Shown here piece by piece: positions 54,252 through 64,000 of a DNA stretch of 64,000 bases (the stretch's first letter is position 1; each line of letters opens with the position of its first letter). The position numbers were made by a program, and so were the translations under genes. Source of the DNA: Chrysomallon squamiferum (Eukaryota; Mollusca; Gastropoda; Neomphalida; Peltospiridae); assembly GCA_012295275.1 (NCBI GenBank), contig CM022672.1:16391166-16455165 (forward strand), given 5' to 3'. The notes below the pieces were generated by a model. It was not told where the DNA came from and did not search any database. It worked only from the letters and a program-made list of their open reading frames with translations.

Positions 54252-57200
54252 TGTTGTTGTTGTTGTTATTGATTAAATATCAATGAAAATATTTTTGTTT
54301 AGTTTTTTTTAATAATTATCTGGTTTCAACTCTTTAAGTGCAGATAGTTAAATATTAATAATGTGTTATTTCTTCAATTCTTTTGAGATTATATGCAAAA
54401 ACAAGACTGGTTAATATGAATTAAATCAGTCAGATGATATCTATGAAGGTCAGCTGTTGATTAATTCTGTGTTGCTGACTTCATTAATCTACTTGGTGCT
54501 GCCTCTCCAAATGAACAACAAACAGCCAAATGCCAGCACTGGCTGCAGCACCAAGAAACTATATTAACAGACATGAACCCAATCAAAATAAAACAACTTT
54601 CCACTGGAAGCAAGTAATACCATGAATACAGTATGCTTCTAAAACTGAAACTTAAACCCCTTTTATCCAACAATTAGAAAATTAATGAAAATCCTTCTTC
54701 TTTCTTTGTCTTGTTCTTTTTTTTTTTAAATTGACTTCTCTGTAATTATTCTTGATTAATGAATTATATCATGAACATATATTACATTCACAATTATGTT
54801 CATAAATTGGAAACATCAAAATACTGATACTGAGCAAACGTTTGAGGAAATGCAAACAGCAGCCATTACATTCCTAATCTCATGGATGACACCATAGAAA
54901 AATATGAAACGAACCACACTGCAACTAACTAGTCATATTTTAACACAGTTCACAACAAAATATTTCTTTAAATATACCACAACAAAGTACTACAACTGCT
55001 TGTCTGTCCACATGGGCAACGAAAAAGTTCCTTCACAACTGATGCCAGGTTTGTGAACTCATTTTGATCCTGTTTTCTTCATTTGGTGGCCTGGATGCCA
55101 ACAGATAATGCAGGTAGAATTTCACCAGCAACAACCTCCAACATTCACTGGAGCATGTACCAGAAAGCTTCAACAGCAGGAACTAAGAAAGTGGGAAAAC
55201 ATCTGTTTTCCATGGCAACTAACTGGCACCAGATAAAAGAGCTATTTGGCACAGGTACAAACAAAATTAGACAAAGAGGTATACAACAACATCAACTTGT
55301 ATACCTAAAAACAAGTTAAAAAACCATCTATGTTGTCATAATAATAAATCTCATTGTTTAATTTATTAACATAAACATTAAGCCTGCGAGCTTTTATTTA
55401 AAACTGTTCAAAATTTCAATCGAGTTATAAATATACTTCTACACACCAAAGAGCCAATATTTACTACAAAACAATACATTTTATAAACCTAGAGAAAAGG
55501 TGTCAGGTAATTATACCGTGATGACAAATCCATTTTACTAATATTAGCCATTACACAATTTATTGACACTACATTTAGTTACAAATTACATTTCAAATCC
55601 AGAAAAAAAGTACACTGAATTGACAAGTGCATTAATCAAATTAAATGTTAAAGTTCAGATTACTGATTTATTAGTGCTGATAGCGAAGTGTTCAAAGTGC
55701 AGAAAGTAAATAAAATGCTTAATTTAATTTCATACTACTTATTAAGTTATTAATATGACGTTACAGTATACACATACACTAAAAATTTACAATGGTGTTT
55801 TTTTCAGTATAGCAATACAAACGGGAAAAATAAAGAATATGTTTACTGGGCTAATATAAATCTAGAATGCAAATCTTGTTTCATATACTTAGCACCAGTA
55901 ACAAATGATCACAACAGTGTCCAGTTCTATTTCACTTACTCGGAGGATAATGCTTTTGTTTTGGATTATTCTTTTACTTGTCACTAAATTAATACTGTAT
56001 ATTTCATCCCATTAAGTGCAATTAATTACATAACAATGAACTACTGCCATTAATGTTGTGAGACACAATCTATACATTTAGCCCCATTAATTAATTGACA
56101 GGAGTACACAAACAAAACAATAAAAATAAAAATAATAAATAAATAAACAAATAAATAAATAAATAAATAAATAATAAACCAACAAATACTCTGATGAATT
56201 TTTTTTGTTTGTTTTTAACTTATTTTATATTTTTATATCACTGCCGCTGTTATATTTATATATATATATATATATAAAAAAATAAAAAAGGCTGATGTTG
56301 CACTCTAAATTTGGTCGTTGTAATGTAATTCAACAAAAGAAAACACTATGGATTTAACCATGTTTTAAATTAGAATTCTAGTTTAACTATTTTATTTTTA
56401 AAGACTTAATTAAAAATGCTTTTCTGGTTCTAATGCAGATGGCTGATATGTAAAAACTGAAATAAATTAACTTTTTGACCTCTGGACTAATTTAGGATAA
56501 AAAAATCATTTAGTATGATTATTATTACTCACCAATTTTGAATGATTTCTTATATTATATATATAAGAAAATCATTCACAATTGGTGAGTATATATATAT
56601 ATATGATTTTTAATATAAATGATTCAAACAAGAATAGATAAGAACAATGTTCAAAATTGTTTATAATTTTTACAATATTTTAGAACAATTAATGTTTAAA
56701 AACAGGTAAAAACATAAAAATAAAATGATAATAACAATATATATATACACACACACACACACACACGTGACAATATTTCACAGCTTATGTTATAGAACAT
56801 ATTTTGCCCAATGTCATGCTTGTCATTTAGTGCAATCAGTTATTAAAATTTCAAATATCAGTGCACATGTATATTCACATTAGTTCAATTAAATTGGTTT
56901 TCAACAGAAGTTTTACTTAATATATCTTTCAGATTTTTTCTAACCAATCTGTTGATACAAAAACAAAAATGAGTGAACACTTAGTTAAGAAAATCTGCGT
57001 AATTTTTACTTTTTTAAAAGGCAAGTCCATAGAAGATGACTTACATCCCTACCATTATCATGATTAAATGATTATACAAGTTGAACAGTGAAAGAAGTTT
57101 TTTAAAAATTAAATAAACTGCAGTATAAATACTATAAGAATACGTTGTCGCTATAATCGTTCCATAAGTCTATAATTAAATAAAACGTTTATTATTATTT

Positions 57201-57402
57201 TTTTTTATTTTTTAAATTTTCGTCCAAATACTTCCATTTTTGACAGTAATGAATCAACATACACAACCTCAATTTGGAGTCGATCTCATAGATCTGGATT
57301 TGTTTAACTGCTTCGTGATAATATTATACATCCTATTGTATAAATAAGTAGTATTAAAGAATACACTCACATAATTAGACGAGATATGATAGCCAAAATC
57401 AT
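39349..57402 (-). CDS. REEP: REEP1-4-type receptor expression-enhancing protein
   Basis: ER membrane-shaping protein of the TB2/DP1/HVA22 family; REEP1-4 also link ER to microtubules. Ten coding exons join with exact phase: 57402-57371, 53073-53001, 46724-46648, 45413-45293, 44938-44825, 43886-43760, 43310-43203, 42718-42600, 40954-40940, 39429-39349, for 288 residues. The N-terminus ([10 protein letters not shown], then [13 protein letters not shown]) matches the REEP1-4 subgroup; REEP5/6 carry a longer N-terminus. Hydrophobic hairpin segments lie near 1-20 and 37-80, with LPFYYEMK at 62-69. The conserved DIDEMIAQA helix starts at 102, and [14 protein letters not shown] at 140. The tail has an acidic eight-Glu run (about 229-237), then a basic end ([12 protein letters not shown]). 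Exon 9 is a 15-nt microexon coding KKASK. The paralogue within REEP1-4 cannot be fixed from one window; invertebrates often have a single one. Confidence 0.93.
40466..40845. repeat. Diverged tandem duplication in the last REEP intron
   Basis: CAGTGATAAATGATTT, a (TTTA)n stretch, AGTTAAAATAA and CAGCCATTTGA recur in the same order at 40466-40645 and 40662-40840, followed by a poly-A run of about 25 bases. A (AAT)n run with two AATCCTAAAT words sits just before, at 40195-40285. Confidence 0.65.
41870..41953 (-). CDS. REEP: Probable alternative terminal exon of REEP
   Basis: On the minus strand, an ATTTCTCTCCAG acceptor is followed by 27 open codons (start [10 protein letters not shown], end HTQNFWKK) and TGA. 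It is in phase 0, exactly as needed after the eighth coding exon at 42600. The stretch is clearly less AT-rich than the intron around it. Use of it would give a 284-residue protein lacking KKASK and the basic YGTLPR end. Whether it is spliced in vivo is not shown by the sequence. Confidence 0.5.
   Translation of the reverse strand, partial: PLLYSSVHRQRSNSWAPTSHTQNFWKK
43056..43098. repeat. (GT)n microsatellite
   Basis: About 21 GT units in a REEP intron. Confidence 0.95.
45110..45136. repeat. Poly-T run
   Basis: About 27 T bases in a REEP intron. Confidence 0.9.
46305..46351. repeat. (TTA)n microsatellite
   Basis: About 15 TTA units in a REEP intron. Confidence 0.9.
46783..46822. repeat. 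(CA)n microsatellite
   Basis: About 20 CA units only 60 bases upstream (in transcript sense) of the third REEP coding exon. Confidence 0.95.
51419..51475. repeat. (GT)n microsatellite
   Basis: About 28 GT units in a REEP intron. Confidence 0.95.
52499..52602. repeat. Short inverted-repeat element, MITE-like
   Basis: A 10-base perfect inverted repeat (GAGATGACCC and GGGTCATCTC) brackets 104 bases. The arms continue imperfectly inward (TCACATTGACTG against TCAAAGAGTTGACTG). Target-site duplications are not clear. Confidence 0.45.
52740..52824. repeat. Poly-A then (AAAAAT)n array
   Basis: A-rich run followed by about ten AAAAAT units, in a REEP intron. Confidence 0.95.
54207..54268. repeat. 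(TTA)n-(TTG)n microsatellite
   Basis: About 15 TTA units followed by TTG units, in the first REEP intron. Confidence 0.9.
54270..56520 (-). other. REEP first intron, unassigned sequence
   Basis: Two patches are less AT-rich: 54460-54660 and 54990-55320. The second holds a 78-codon plus-strand frame ([10 protein letters not shown] start) that I do not recognise and that has no splice context. Old transposon debris is the most likely reading. Confidence 0.5.
56527..56590. repeat. 64-nt near-perfect hairpin in a REEP intron
   Basis: The arms ACTCACCAATTTTGAATGAT and ATCATTCACAATTGGTGAGT pair with one mismatch, and the stem extends through TTTCTTATAT with one bulge to an AT-rich loop. The stem is about 28-30 bp. 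It could be a pre-miRNA-like fold or a palindromic mini-transposon. Confidence 0.6.
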
Positions 57403-58300
57403 TCTGCTAACAGGAAAGATATTCAAACGTCTTGTAAAACCATCTAATAATTCGATAAATTCAAATGTTTTATGAAATTATTTGTACCACTCGATTCAAT
57501 TTCCTCGGCGGCCATTACCCTTACGTCACTAACTCAGAATCACGTGATCAAAACATAAAGCATGTGCCCGCGTGCGCATTATTAATACCCATGTATAACG
57601 GTACAGTTTAAAGTCAAATATTTTAATGGGAAATTATTTTGGTAAAAGTATAAATATATAAACTAAAATCCAATAATAACAAAATTATGAATTTATTTGG
57701 AACCAAAATCCTTTCCAACTGACCTCTATATGTTACAACGCTCACAAAAAAGTGTGTTTGGGTTGTGAATTACATGGGAAGATTATTTCTTTCACTGTTT
57801 GAGTGTTTCAGCTGTTTAATTTCAGACAACAAAGTTTAATACATTCAAAAAGTCGACGTTGTTACAAATTTATTCTGTTAGTTAATGGGAATAAACATAC
57901 TGCTCCAAATTTGTAGAGAAAAATGAAATATATCCTAAGTCATTTAGTAAGTGAGGTTGTAGAGAGTTACTTGTGGCCTTTTTGAGCAAATAGAAAACTG
58001 TACCATATATATTTACGTTTTCACAGATTTTAACATATTGCTTATTTGCTATCGATATGTATGCCGAAAATTACTTGAAAAGTACGTTCGTTTTTGAAAA
58101 ATATTTAAAATTATATGGGACTATTTTCTTGCAGGCGGACGCACACTGATCATTTGACCTTTTGACCCACCAGATGTCAAATTAATGTTATGTATTCCTC
58201 CTCAGCGTAATCAGAGTGCAGACATTCCAGTGGAATTTGTCTGAAGTTTTTAGCCAAATTTTGTGTGAAATGCGACAAAAATGGATACTTGAATGAAGAT
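57403..58300. promoter_or_regulatory. Head-to-head promoter of REEP and JMJD1C
   Basis: The two start codons diverge with 898 bases between them. Close to the REEP side are GGCGGCCATTAC (YY1-like, 57507-57518), TTACGTCA (CRE-like, 57521-57528), CACGTG (E-box, 57541-57546) and CCGCGTGCGCAT (NRF1-like, 57568-57579). Near JMJD1C, TGACCT-TT-TGACCC (58155-58168) reads as a DR2 nuclear-receptor element on the minus strand. There is no TATA box in a convincing position. The motif calls are by eye. Confidence 0.5.
57423..57443 (-). other. Upstream ORF in the REEP leader
   Basis: A six-codon ATG-to-TGA frame ends 21 bases before the REEP start, if the leader extends this far. Confidence 0.4.
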
Positions 58301-58304
58301 ATGA
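58270..58304 (+). other. Cluster of three upstream ORFs before the JMJD1C start
   Basis: ATGs at 58270, 58281 and 58293 open frames of eight, three and three codons. The last one stops at 58302-58304, overlapping the main ATG (58301-58303) as ATGA. They could dampen translation or favour reinitiation. Confidence 0.5.
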
Positions 58305-58462
58305 CGCTTAAATGCAGAGAAGAGCTTGTAGGAAAGAGATTTTTGTCAGTTAGAAGTCAAGGAAAACTAAAACTCAGTAAAATTACGGATTGGGAATGGC
58401 GGTCTGGTGTGATACGTGCTGTTTCACCAACACATCGAGATGTTACTAGTTCTGATTTAACG
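58301..58462 (+). CDS. JMJD1C: JMJD1C/KDM3-type histone demethylase, first coding exon (partial)
   Basis: Only the N-terminal 54 residues lie in the window; the exon ends in phase 0 at a strong donor (ACG/gtgagc). The KDM3 family removes methyl groups from H3K9 through a JmjC domain far downstream, which is not present here. REELVGKRFLSV (6-17) and WRSGVIRAVS (33-42) match the conserved start of vertebrate JMJD1C, where the same order is followed by a VEFDD motif that would begin the next exon. JMJD1C fits better than KDM3A or KDM3B because of ELVGKRFL and the HRD triplet. The ATG at 58301 is chosen because it puts ELVGKRF near residue 8, as in the family; the frame is open 12 codons further up, but from GTG only. 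Confidence 0.8.
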
Positions 58463-59587
58463 GTGAGCGTTGAATTTTATGATACTTTGATATATTTATA
58501 TTTAATGTTTTCTAAAAAATATAAAACTATAATGTTTACTTCTGTTCTGTTAACAAACTGGATAAGTAGTTATATACTCTGGAGTCGGTCAAATGTTCAT
58601 TCTGACAAGCTCGTTGGTGCCCCAGAAAGGATCACTCTTGTATTTACGCGTAGCTTTACGAACAAACTGAACCGGGGTAGATTTTTATTCTTTTTAAAGT
58701 TATATCTCTGTGACTCTGTTAATCCTTAGGGTAGTTAGTAGCATAACCGTTTGAAATGGTGACGACGACCTTGACTATTTTGCCGTTTCCTTGTTCATGG
58801 ATTGCCACGTTGTTGGCATGTTTTTGTTACCACTGCTATTGAATTTAGAGAGTGGTTTGTAATACTGGAATTCTGCAATGATTTTTGTAAGAATTGAAGC
58901 TGAAATGATTACACTTTTCAAAGACAGGAAATGTAATATTTCGTTATTGTAAAAATAAAATAAATTTAATATTTGAATTTTGAATTAAGAGCATCAAGAC
59001 AATCATTTTGCTACGAAAACAATACAAGATTTTGTCTAATAAAGTGATATTAAAGTAATTACAAGAGAAGTTTTTTGTCTTTAGCAGTTTGAGCAAATGA
59101 AATTCGGATGAAAATAAAATCTGGTATTTTATTAGATAAAGTTTTTGGGGGGAGTTCTTTTTAAGCAAATAAAACATTGTAATATGTCTGTTTATGTTTT
59201 CAGAGGTTATATTTATCTGTTAATCAGTTATGACAGTTTATACTTTTCATAGCATACACTACAGCAGTGAGTTTCAAATCCACACTGTCAAAAACACATT
59301 TGGAAATAAATATTGATGATATACTTTGAAATTCACTGGTCTTATTTCAGTTAAATTTTATCATTTTTATGTAACAAAGCCATTTTGTAAATTCTGAAAT
59401 AGCATAAACCATATTTAAAAAAGAAACTGAAAATGAGTATTTATTCATTTCATAAGAAATATTAAAAACCCCCACCAAACAACGGAAAATTCATTGCATC
59501 TTAGTTCCTATCTGAATACATTTAATGTTTTGGTTTAGAAATACTTTGTTACATACCAAATCTATAAGTTTGGTCATTAAAACTCTT

Positions 59588-59590
<3 letters not shown>

Positions 59591-59620
<30 letters not shown>
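59591..59620. repeat. Poly-T run
   Basis: About 30 T bases; a second run of about 28 lies at 59953-59980. Confidence 0.9.
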
Positions 59621-62600
59621 CCCTCTCACTCCAAATACTTTTATTGTACAGAAAAATAGTTTTTTTTGTGCAGAATGTTTACAGGTTATAGGAAATATAA
59701 ATTTACATTTGCTCAGTCTAATATTTAAAAAAAATAACAAAACAAAACATTTAGAAAATAAAAAGACAATAACATGAAAAGGAAGGCTCAGTTTCCAGAA
59801 TGCACTAATAATACAATTAAAATAATATACTACTAACAATTGACAATGATTATTAGTAACACCTTTTTTAATGTTTAAATATCAGTTGAAATAAACAAGA
59901 GAAATTATTTCTTTTTAGTTCGTTATTGTAATGATATTATTTTCTCCTCTTCTTTTTTTTTTTTTTTTTTTTTTTTTTTTGAAGTTTATAATTTACTAAC
60001 AACTCATTCGTCTATGCAAGTACGTGTACTGTATATTGTATATTTTATATTTTAAGTGACTTTCTTTTAAAGTTGTATTTCTGCATATCACAAACAAATA
60101 TGAACCAAAATTTCAAAGCAAAAAGAAAGTATTCACAACATTAATATTTTGGTTGTATCAAAAACTATTTCTTTCAGAAACCTTTTATTATAATATATTA
60201 GATATGTTATCAGAGGGAACCATTGTATGAAAGGAAACTCCTGTAAAAGTTCCATCTGTAGCTGAATAATATCATTATTACATTTCAGCTATTTTATTAC
60301 CAAGAGTAAATAAATACAGCTACATAGTCTGTGAGGAATGATGGAATATTTTTTAAAAAGTGTTAATTTTATTTTCAAAGCAGGTTGTAAGGCAGTGGTG
60401 AATAATATTAAGAACTTTTGAACTGGAAGAAAGTATTAGTTTCATTAGTCTATAATTTCAACATTTTACTTCATTAGTGACCTGTTAAAATAAACCTATC
60501 ATTTTGTTTAGTAAGTCAGTATTCTCTTATAAAATTTATAAATTGCATACATTTCTTTGTAAAATATTCAAAGGATTATTTTTCATTAATAAAATACATA
60601 ACTGGTTAAAAAAAATTTTTTATATAATTTATAAGCAATATGATATATACATATATATATATGTTTTCTTTATTGTTTTTTTTTTTCCCTGATGTCATTG
60701 TGCAGAATATGTAAATCTGACTATCTAATTTTGGGAATAAGAAATGTAGAATTTTGTTTAGCACAATTTTTGACATTACAAAACAACACAAATATTTTCC
60801 TAAAATAAAATAATATGCACTTTAGTCAGGTATAAATAACAATATGTGAGGTCTTAACCTCTAAATAAATTAAATCTTGTGTCTGTATATACAAGATAAA
60901 AATAGGACAACTCTTTTTTTTTTTAATGCTACAAAATTCTGCTTTATTAGGTAATATATATGTATTAGTCAAATAACAAAATTAATTTTTTGTTGGGGTT
61001 AAAAAGTTTTTAATGTGTAATGTAAATGGTTTTGATGAATAATGTTCAGAAATGTGTGTGTGTGTGTTTGTTTGTCTCAGTTTATTTGAATAAAATTCCA
61101 AAATTATTACAGTATATAACATTGCACACTAAGTGTTAAAGGCTTGGAGGTTTTTCACAGTTACATGAAGAATATGACATGTACATAACATTGTACATTA
61201 TTAGAGAACATTTGACTTTTAACCTGTAATGGCATCAAGAAATCGTTTTCTTTTATGATTACAATTTTTATTTACTTTTTATTTTCGTTCCAGTTTTCTC
61301 ATTCTTCAGATTATACAATAAAATCAATCATCGATGTGTTTGTCACTGATAAAATTTAGTGGGCCAGTTTAAGCAATCAAAGACATCTATATGGACAAGG
61401 AAAAAACTTTGTGAATGAACACGTTGATTTAGATCTTGCCTTTCTAAAATCACTATTATAAATGATAATGTTTAAAACAATTAAATATAGCTTAATAAGA
61501 TAAAAAACAATCACTATATTGGAAACAAATAATTTCTCCAAATATTGGTTTCTAAATAACCAGTTTTTATTATTCTGCTGATTATTAAAAGAATAATAAT
61601 AATAAAAATACTTTAAAAAATGATAACAGACAAATAAAAGAAAAACAAATCCGTATAGCTTTACAAACAATTAACTTTGCTATATTATTTCAGGCCAAAG
61701 AAACTATCCTAAAATAAAATGCCATCTAAACAGCAGAATACTGCTTCAAAATGTTAAAATGTATTGTGTCCTAGACTACTGACAGATCAAATTAGTTTTA
61801 AAATTTTAGGTTACAGTAATTAAAACATTTATAGGTGAATTTATTGTATGTAGCCAGGTAGTTCTTTGAAAATTAAAATGTGAATTATTTCAGAATTTTT
61901 GAAATAATTGACATTTAATCAGTTTGTTAGAAACTTGATTTATGTGCAGATACATATTTTGAAATATCACTTGTATATATATATATGTGTGTGTGTGTAT
62001 ATATATATATATTGTTGTTATTATCATTTGAAATAAACATAATTTATAGTTTGTATTATATGTGTAAATACTGTAAATAAATGATTGATTTAGCCCAATT
62101 TAAAATCCTTGATGAAAGGCTGTAAATAGCATTGCATAGCCTATTCTTTTTTAGAATGAGCTAAAACCATAATTGCACAAAATATACTTTATCCCCAGAT
62201 AATTCACATTTTAGATTTAAAAGAATGTTAACCTGTGATTTTGTTGGCCATTGCACATCCTTTCAGTGACAAATGTATAACACAAATAAGATCAAAATTC
62301 CTCAATAGTGATGCATCCAACAGGACTTAGGCCATTTTGTGCACATTTATTGAGCACATAATTATTGGATAATATCTCCTTTTATAAAATGTGGAAAGCA
62401 GGCACAGGTCTGGATAATAAGAATAATGAAAACCTAGCAGCTTAAAATCAATTCAAACCAGCCTGGAATAAGCTAGCTCACTGTTGTGGAGTGAATTTTG
62501 CATATGACCTGTTTTCAAGCATACAGCTGGAAACAGCTGGCAGATAGCCAATAACATAAACAAGGTACAACACATGTTTAGATAAACAGGTCAAATCTCT

Positions 62601-63521
62601 AAATGGATTGCAGCACCATAACAACTTGGTAAACCACACTATTTTACTTTAAACAAAAATATCACATGGAGAGTGCAAGAATGAAAAACAAGTCTGAACA
62701 TTAAAAAAAAAAAAAAAAAAATTTTATTATTCTTTATTTTTATTTTTTATATTTATAACAGTATTTCATTATATTAAAAAAGTTGCTGATTTAAAAAAAA
62801 AATTTTAATGTCTTTTAATTGTACTAATTTGTATATATTGATCCTGGTACACACAAGGCTTCTATTTTTTAGAAATGGTGTTTGGGTATTATGTTTACGA
62901 TGTTACAGAAATTTAACTGATCAGAAATTGATTTTTGACACTTTGGTTTACCATAACTGTAAATTCTTTAAATTTAATTTTTTAAAGAAAAAACCATTTA
63001 ATTCTGGTTTCTTTAACAAAACAAATTTTAGTGCACTGTATAAAATTCAGAAACCTTTGATAACTGCCAGAAATATAATCAAGGTGTCAGTAAATTCCTT
63101 GTGCAATCTGACAGTTTTATTGCTTTAATTATATATTTAGGATTGGAAATAAATTGGTTTTTACAAACTTGGCTATTTTATTGTTGTGTTTTTTTATAGT
63201 AATTTCCAGATCATTCTTCATTATGGCAGCAATTTAAAAAAACTTAGTTTTTATCTAAATTGTAATTATTAAAATACATAGGCCTATTTAAACAGTCTTG
63301 GTTTTACATGTATTTTGTCATGTTACCAGAATAATTTGAAAAGTTCATGACAATTTCCTAGTATTTGCAACATTTTTGCATTCAAGGGTTTCAAACATGA
63401 AAAAATAAGAAGGGTCTCATAGAATTCTTTATTTATGGCCATGATCTGCAGTTACAGGATATTTGGTCCAAGTTGCATTTAACTTTTTTAAAACAGAGAA
63501 TATGTTTTGATAAATCATACT

Positions 63522-63523
<2 letters not shown>

Positions 63524-63564
<41 letters not shown>
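63524..63564. repeat. (GT)n microsatellite
   Basis: About 20 GT units in the JMJD1C intron. Confidence 0.95.
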
Positions 63565-63565
<1 letters not shown>

Positions 63566-64000
63566 ATAATAATCTTTCAGTTTAAAAGATAGCATTACTG
63601 TTAATATTTTCCTTTCACATAGTCTATAATTTATTACTTAAATTACTAAATTATTTTGTTAATGGATATTGTCAGGCAATGCTGCAAATAAATGTATTGG
63701 AAGTCAGCATTTTAACAATAATTCATGCAAAAGTTTTTGAATATGATTTAATATATTCTTTTATCTGATACATATATTATGGTAAAATATGCTATTTATT
63801 ACAATATATTGGAACGTTTATGTTGTCAGAGACAGTCATTTATTTTCATAGTACTTCTAATCTTATGCTATTAATTAAAATAATTATGTGATCATGGAGA
63901 TAAAAAGAAAACGATAAAATTCTGCTTGTCATAAACAAATTTTGATGAATATTTTTATTTTTATTTTAAAAAATGTTTGCTATATGTTAATCATTATCAT

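Larger units (their letters stand above)
58463..64000 (+). other. JMJD1C: JMJD1C first intron, continues past the window
   Basis: No second exon was found in 5.5 kb. Contents are AT-rich filler, poly-T runs (59591-59620, 59953-59980), poly-A (62703-62721) and a (GT)n array (63524-63564). The 106-codon frame at 62808-63128 is Phe/Asn/Lys-rich chance coding. A less AT-rich patch at 62440-62600 (ACAGCTGGAAACAGCTGG) is unassigned. Confidence 0.6.

Noticed and set aside
55083-55319. 78-codon plus-strand frame in REEP intron 1
   Set aside because: I do not recognise it and there is no exon boundary that would join it to anything. It is more likely transposon debris.
62808-63128. 106-codon plus-strand frame as a further JMJD1C exon
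   Set aside because: It does not contain the expected VEFDD continuation, and its composition is Phe/Asn/Lys/Leu, as expected from AT-rich intron.

Overview
The window is strongly AT-rich animal nuclear DNA with large introns and many long microsatellites: (CT)n, (GT)n, (TTA)n, (ACAT)n, poly-A and poly-T. A CCAP-type neuropeptide precursor with three related Cys-loop peptides, of the kind known as molluscan M-CCAPs or conoCAPs, points to a mollusc. The repeat style and gene spacing would suit a cephalopod, but that finer placement is inference. Nearly all long open frames are either microsatellite translations or chance frames. The real genes are split into short exons and were assembled here by joining GT/AG sites with matching phase.

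Layout: (1) 1-1417, plus strand: the 3' end of an unidentified gene, with a poly-A signal at 1725. (2) 5334-9220, minus strand: the CCAP precursor, 186 residues in two coding exons, with a 5' leader exon implied upstream. (3) About 9.3-26.3 kb: a repeat-rich gene desert with two degraded tRNA-like SINEs, a dead Tc1/mariner transposase tail and the longest microsatellites. (4) 26595-34148, plus strand: a complete 14-exon CBWD/ZNG1 gene (359 residues), a G3E GTPase and zinc metallochaperone. (5) 39349-57402, minus strand: a complete REEP1-4-type gene (10 coding exons, 288 residues, including a 15-nt microexon) with a likely alternative terminal exon. It converges on CBWD, and about 5 kb of low-TE sequence between the two may be a long REEP 3'UTR. 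(6) 57403-58300: a compact promoter between divergent genes. (7) 58301-58462, plus strand: the first coding exon of a JMJD1C/KDM3-type histone demethylase. The rest of the window is its first intron.

The genes are functionally unrelated: a secreted neuropeptide, a zinc chaperone, an ER-shaping protein and a chromatin enzyme. The only visible regulatory link is the head-to-head REEP/JMJD1C promoter. I found no undescribed biological system. The points most worth checking are the missing Cys in the N-terminal METAP1-docking motif of ZNG1, the non-amidated middle CCAP peptide, the two REEP C-termini, and a 64-nt near-perfect hairpin in a REEP intron.
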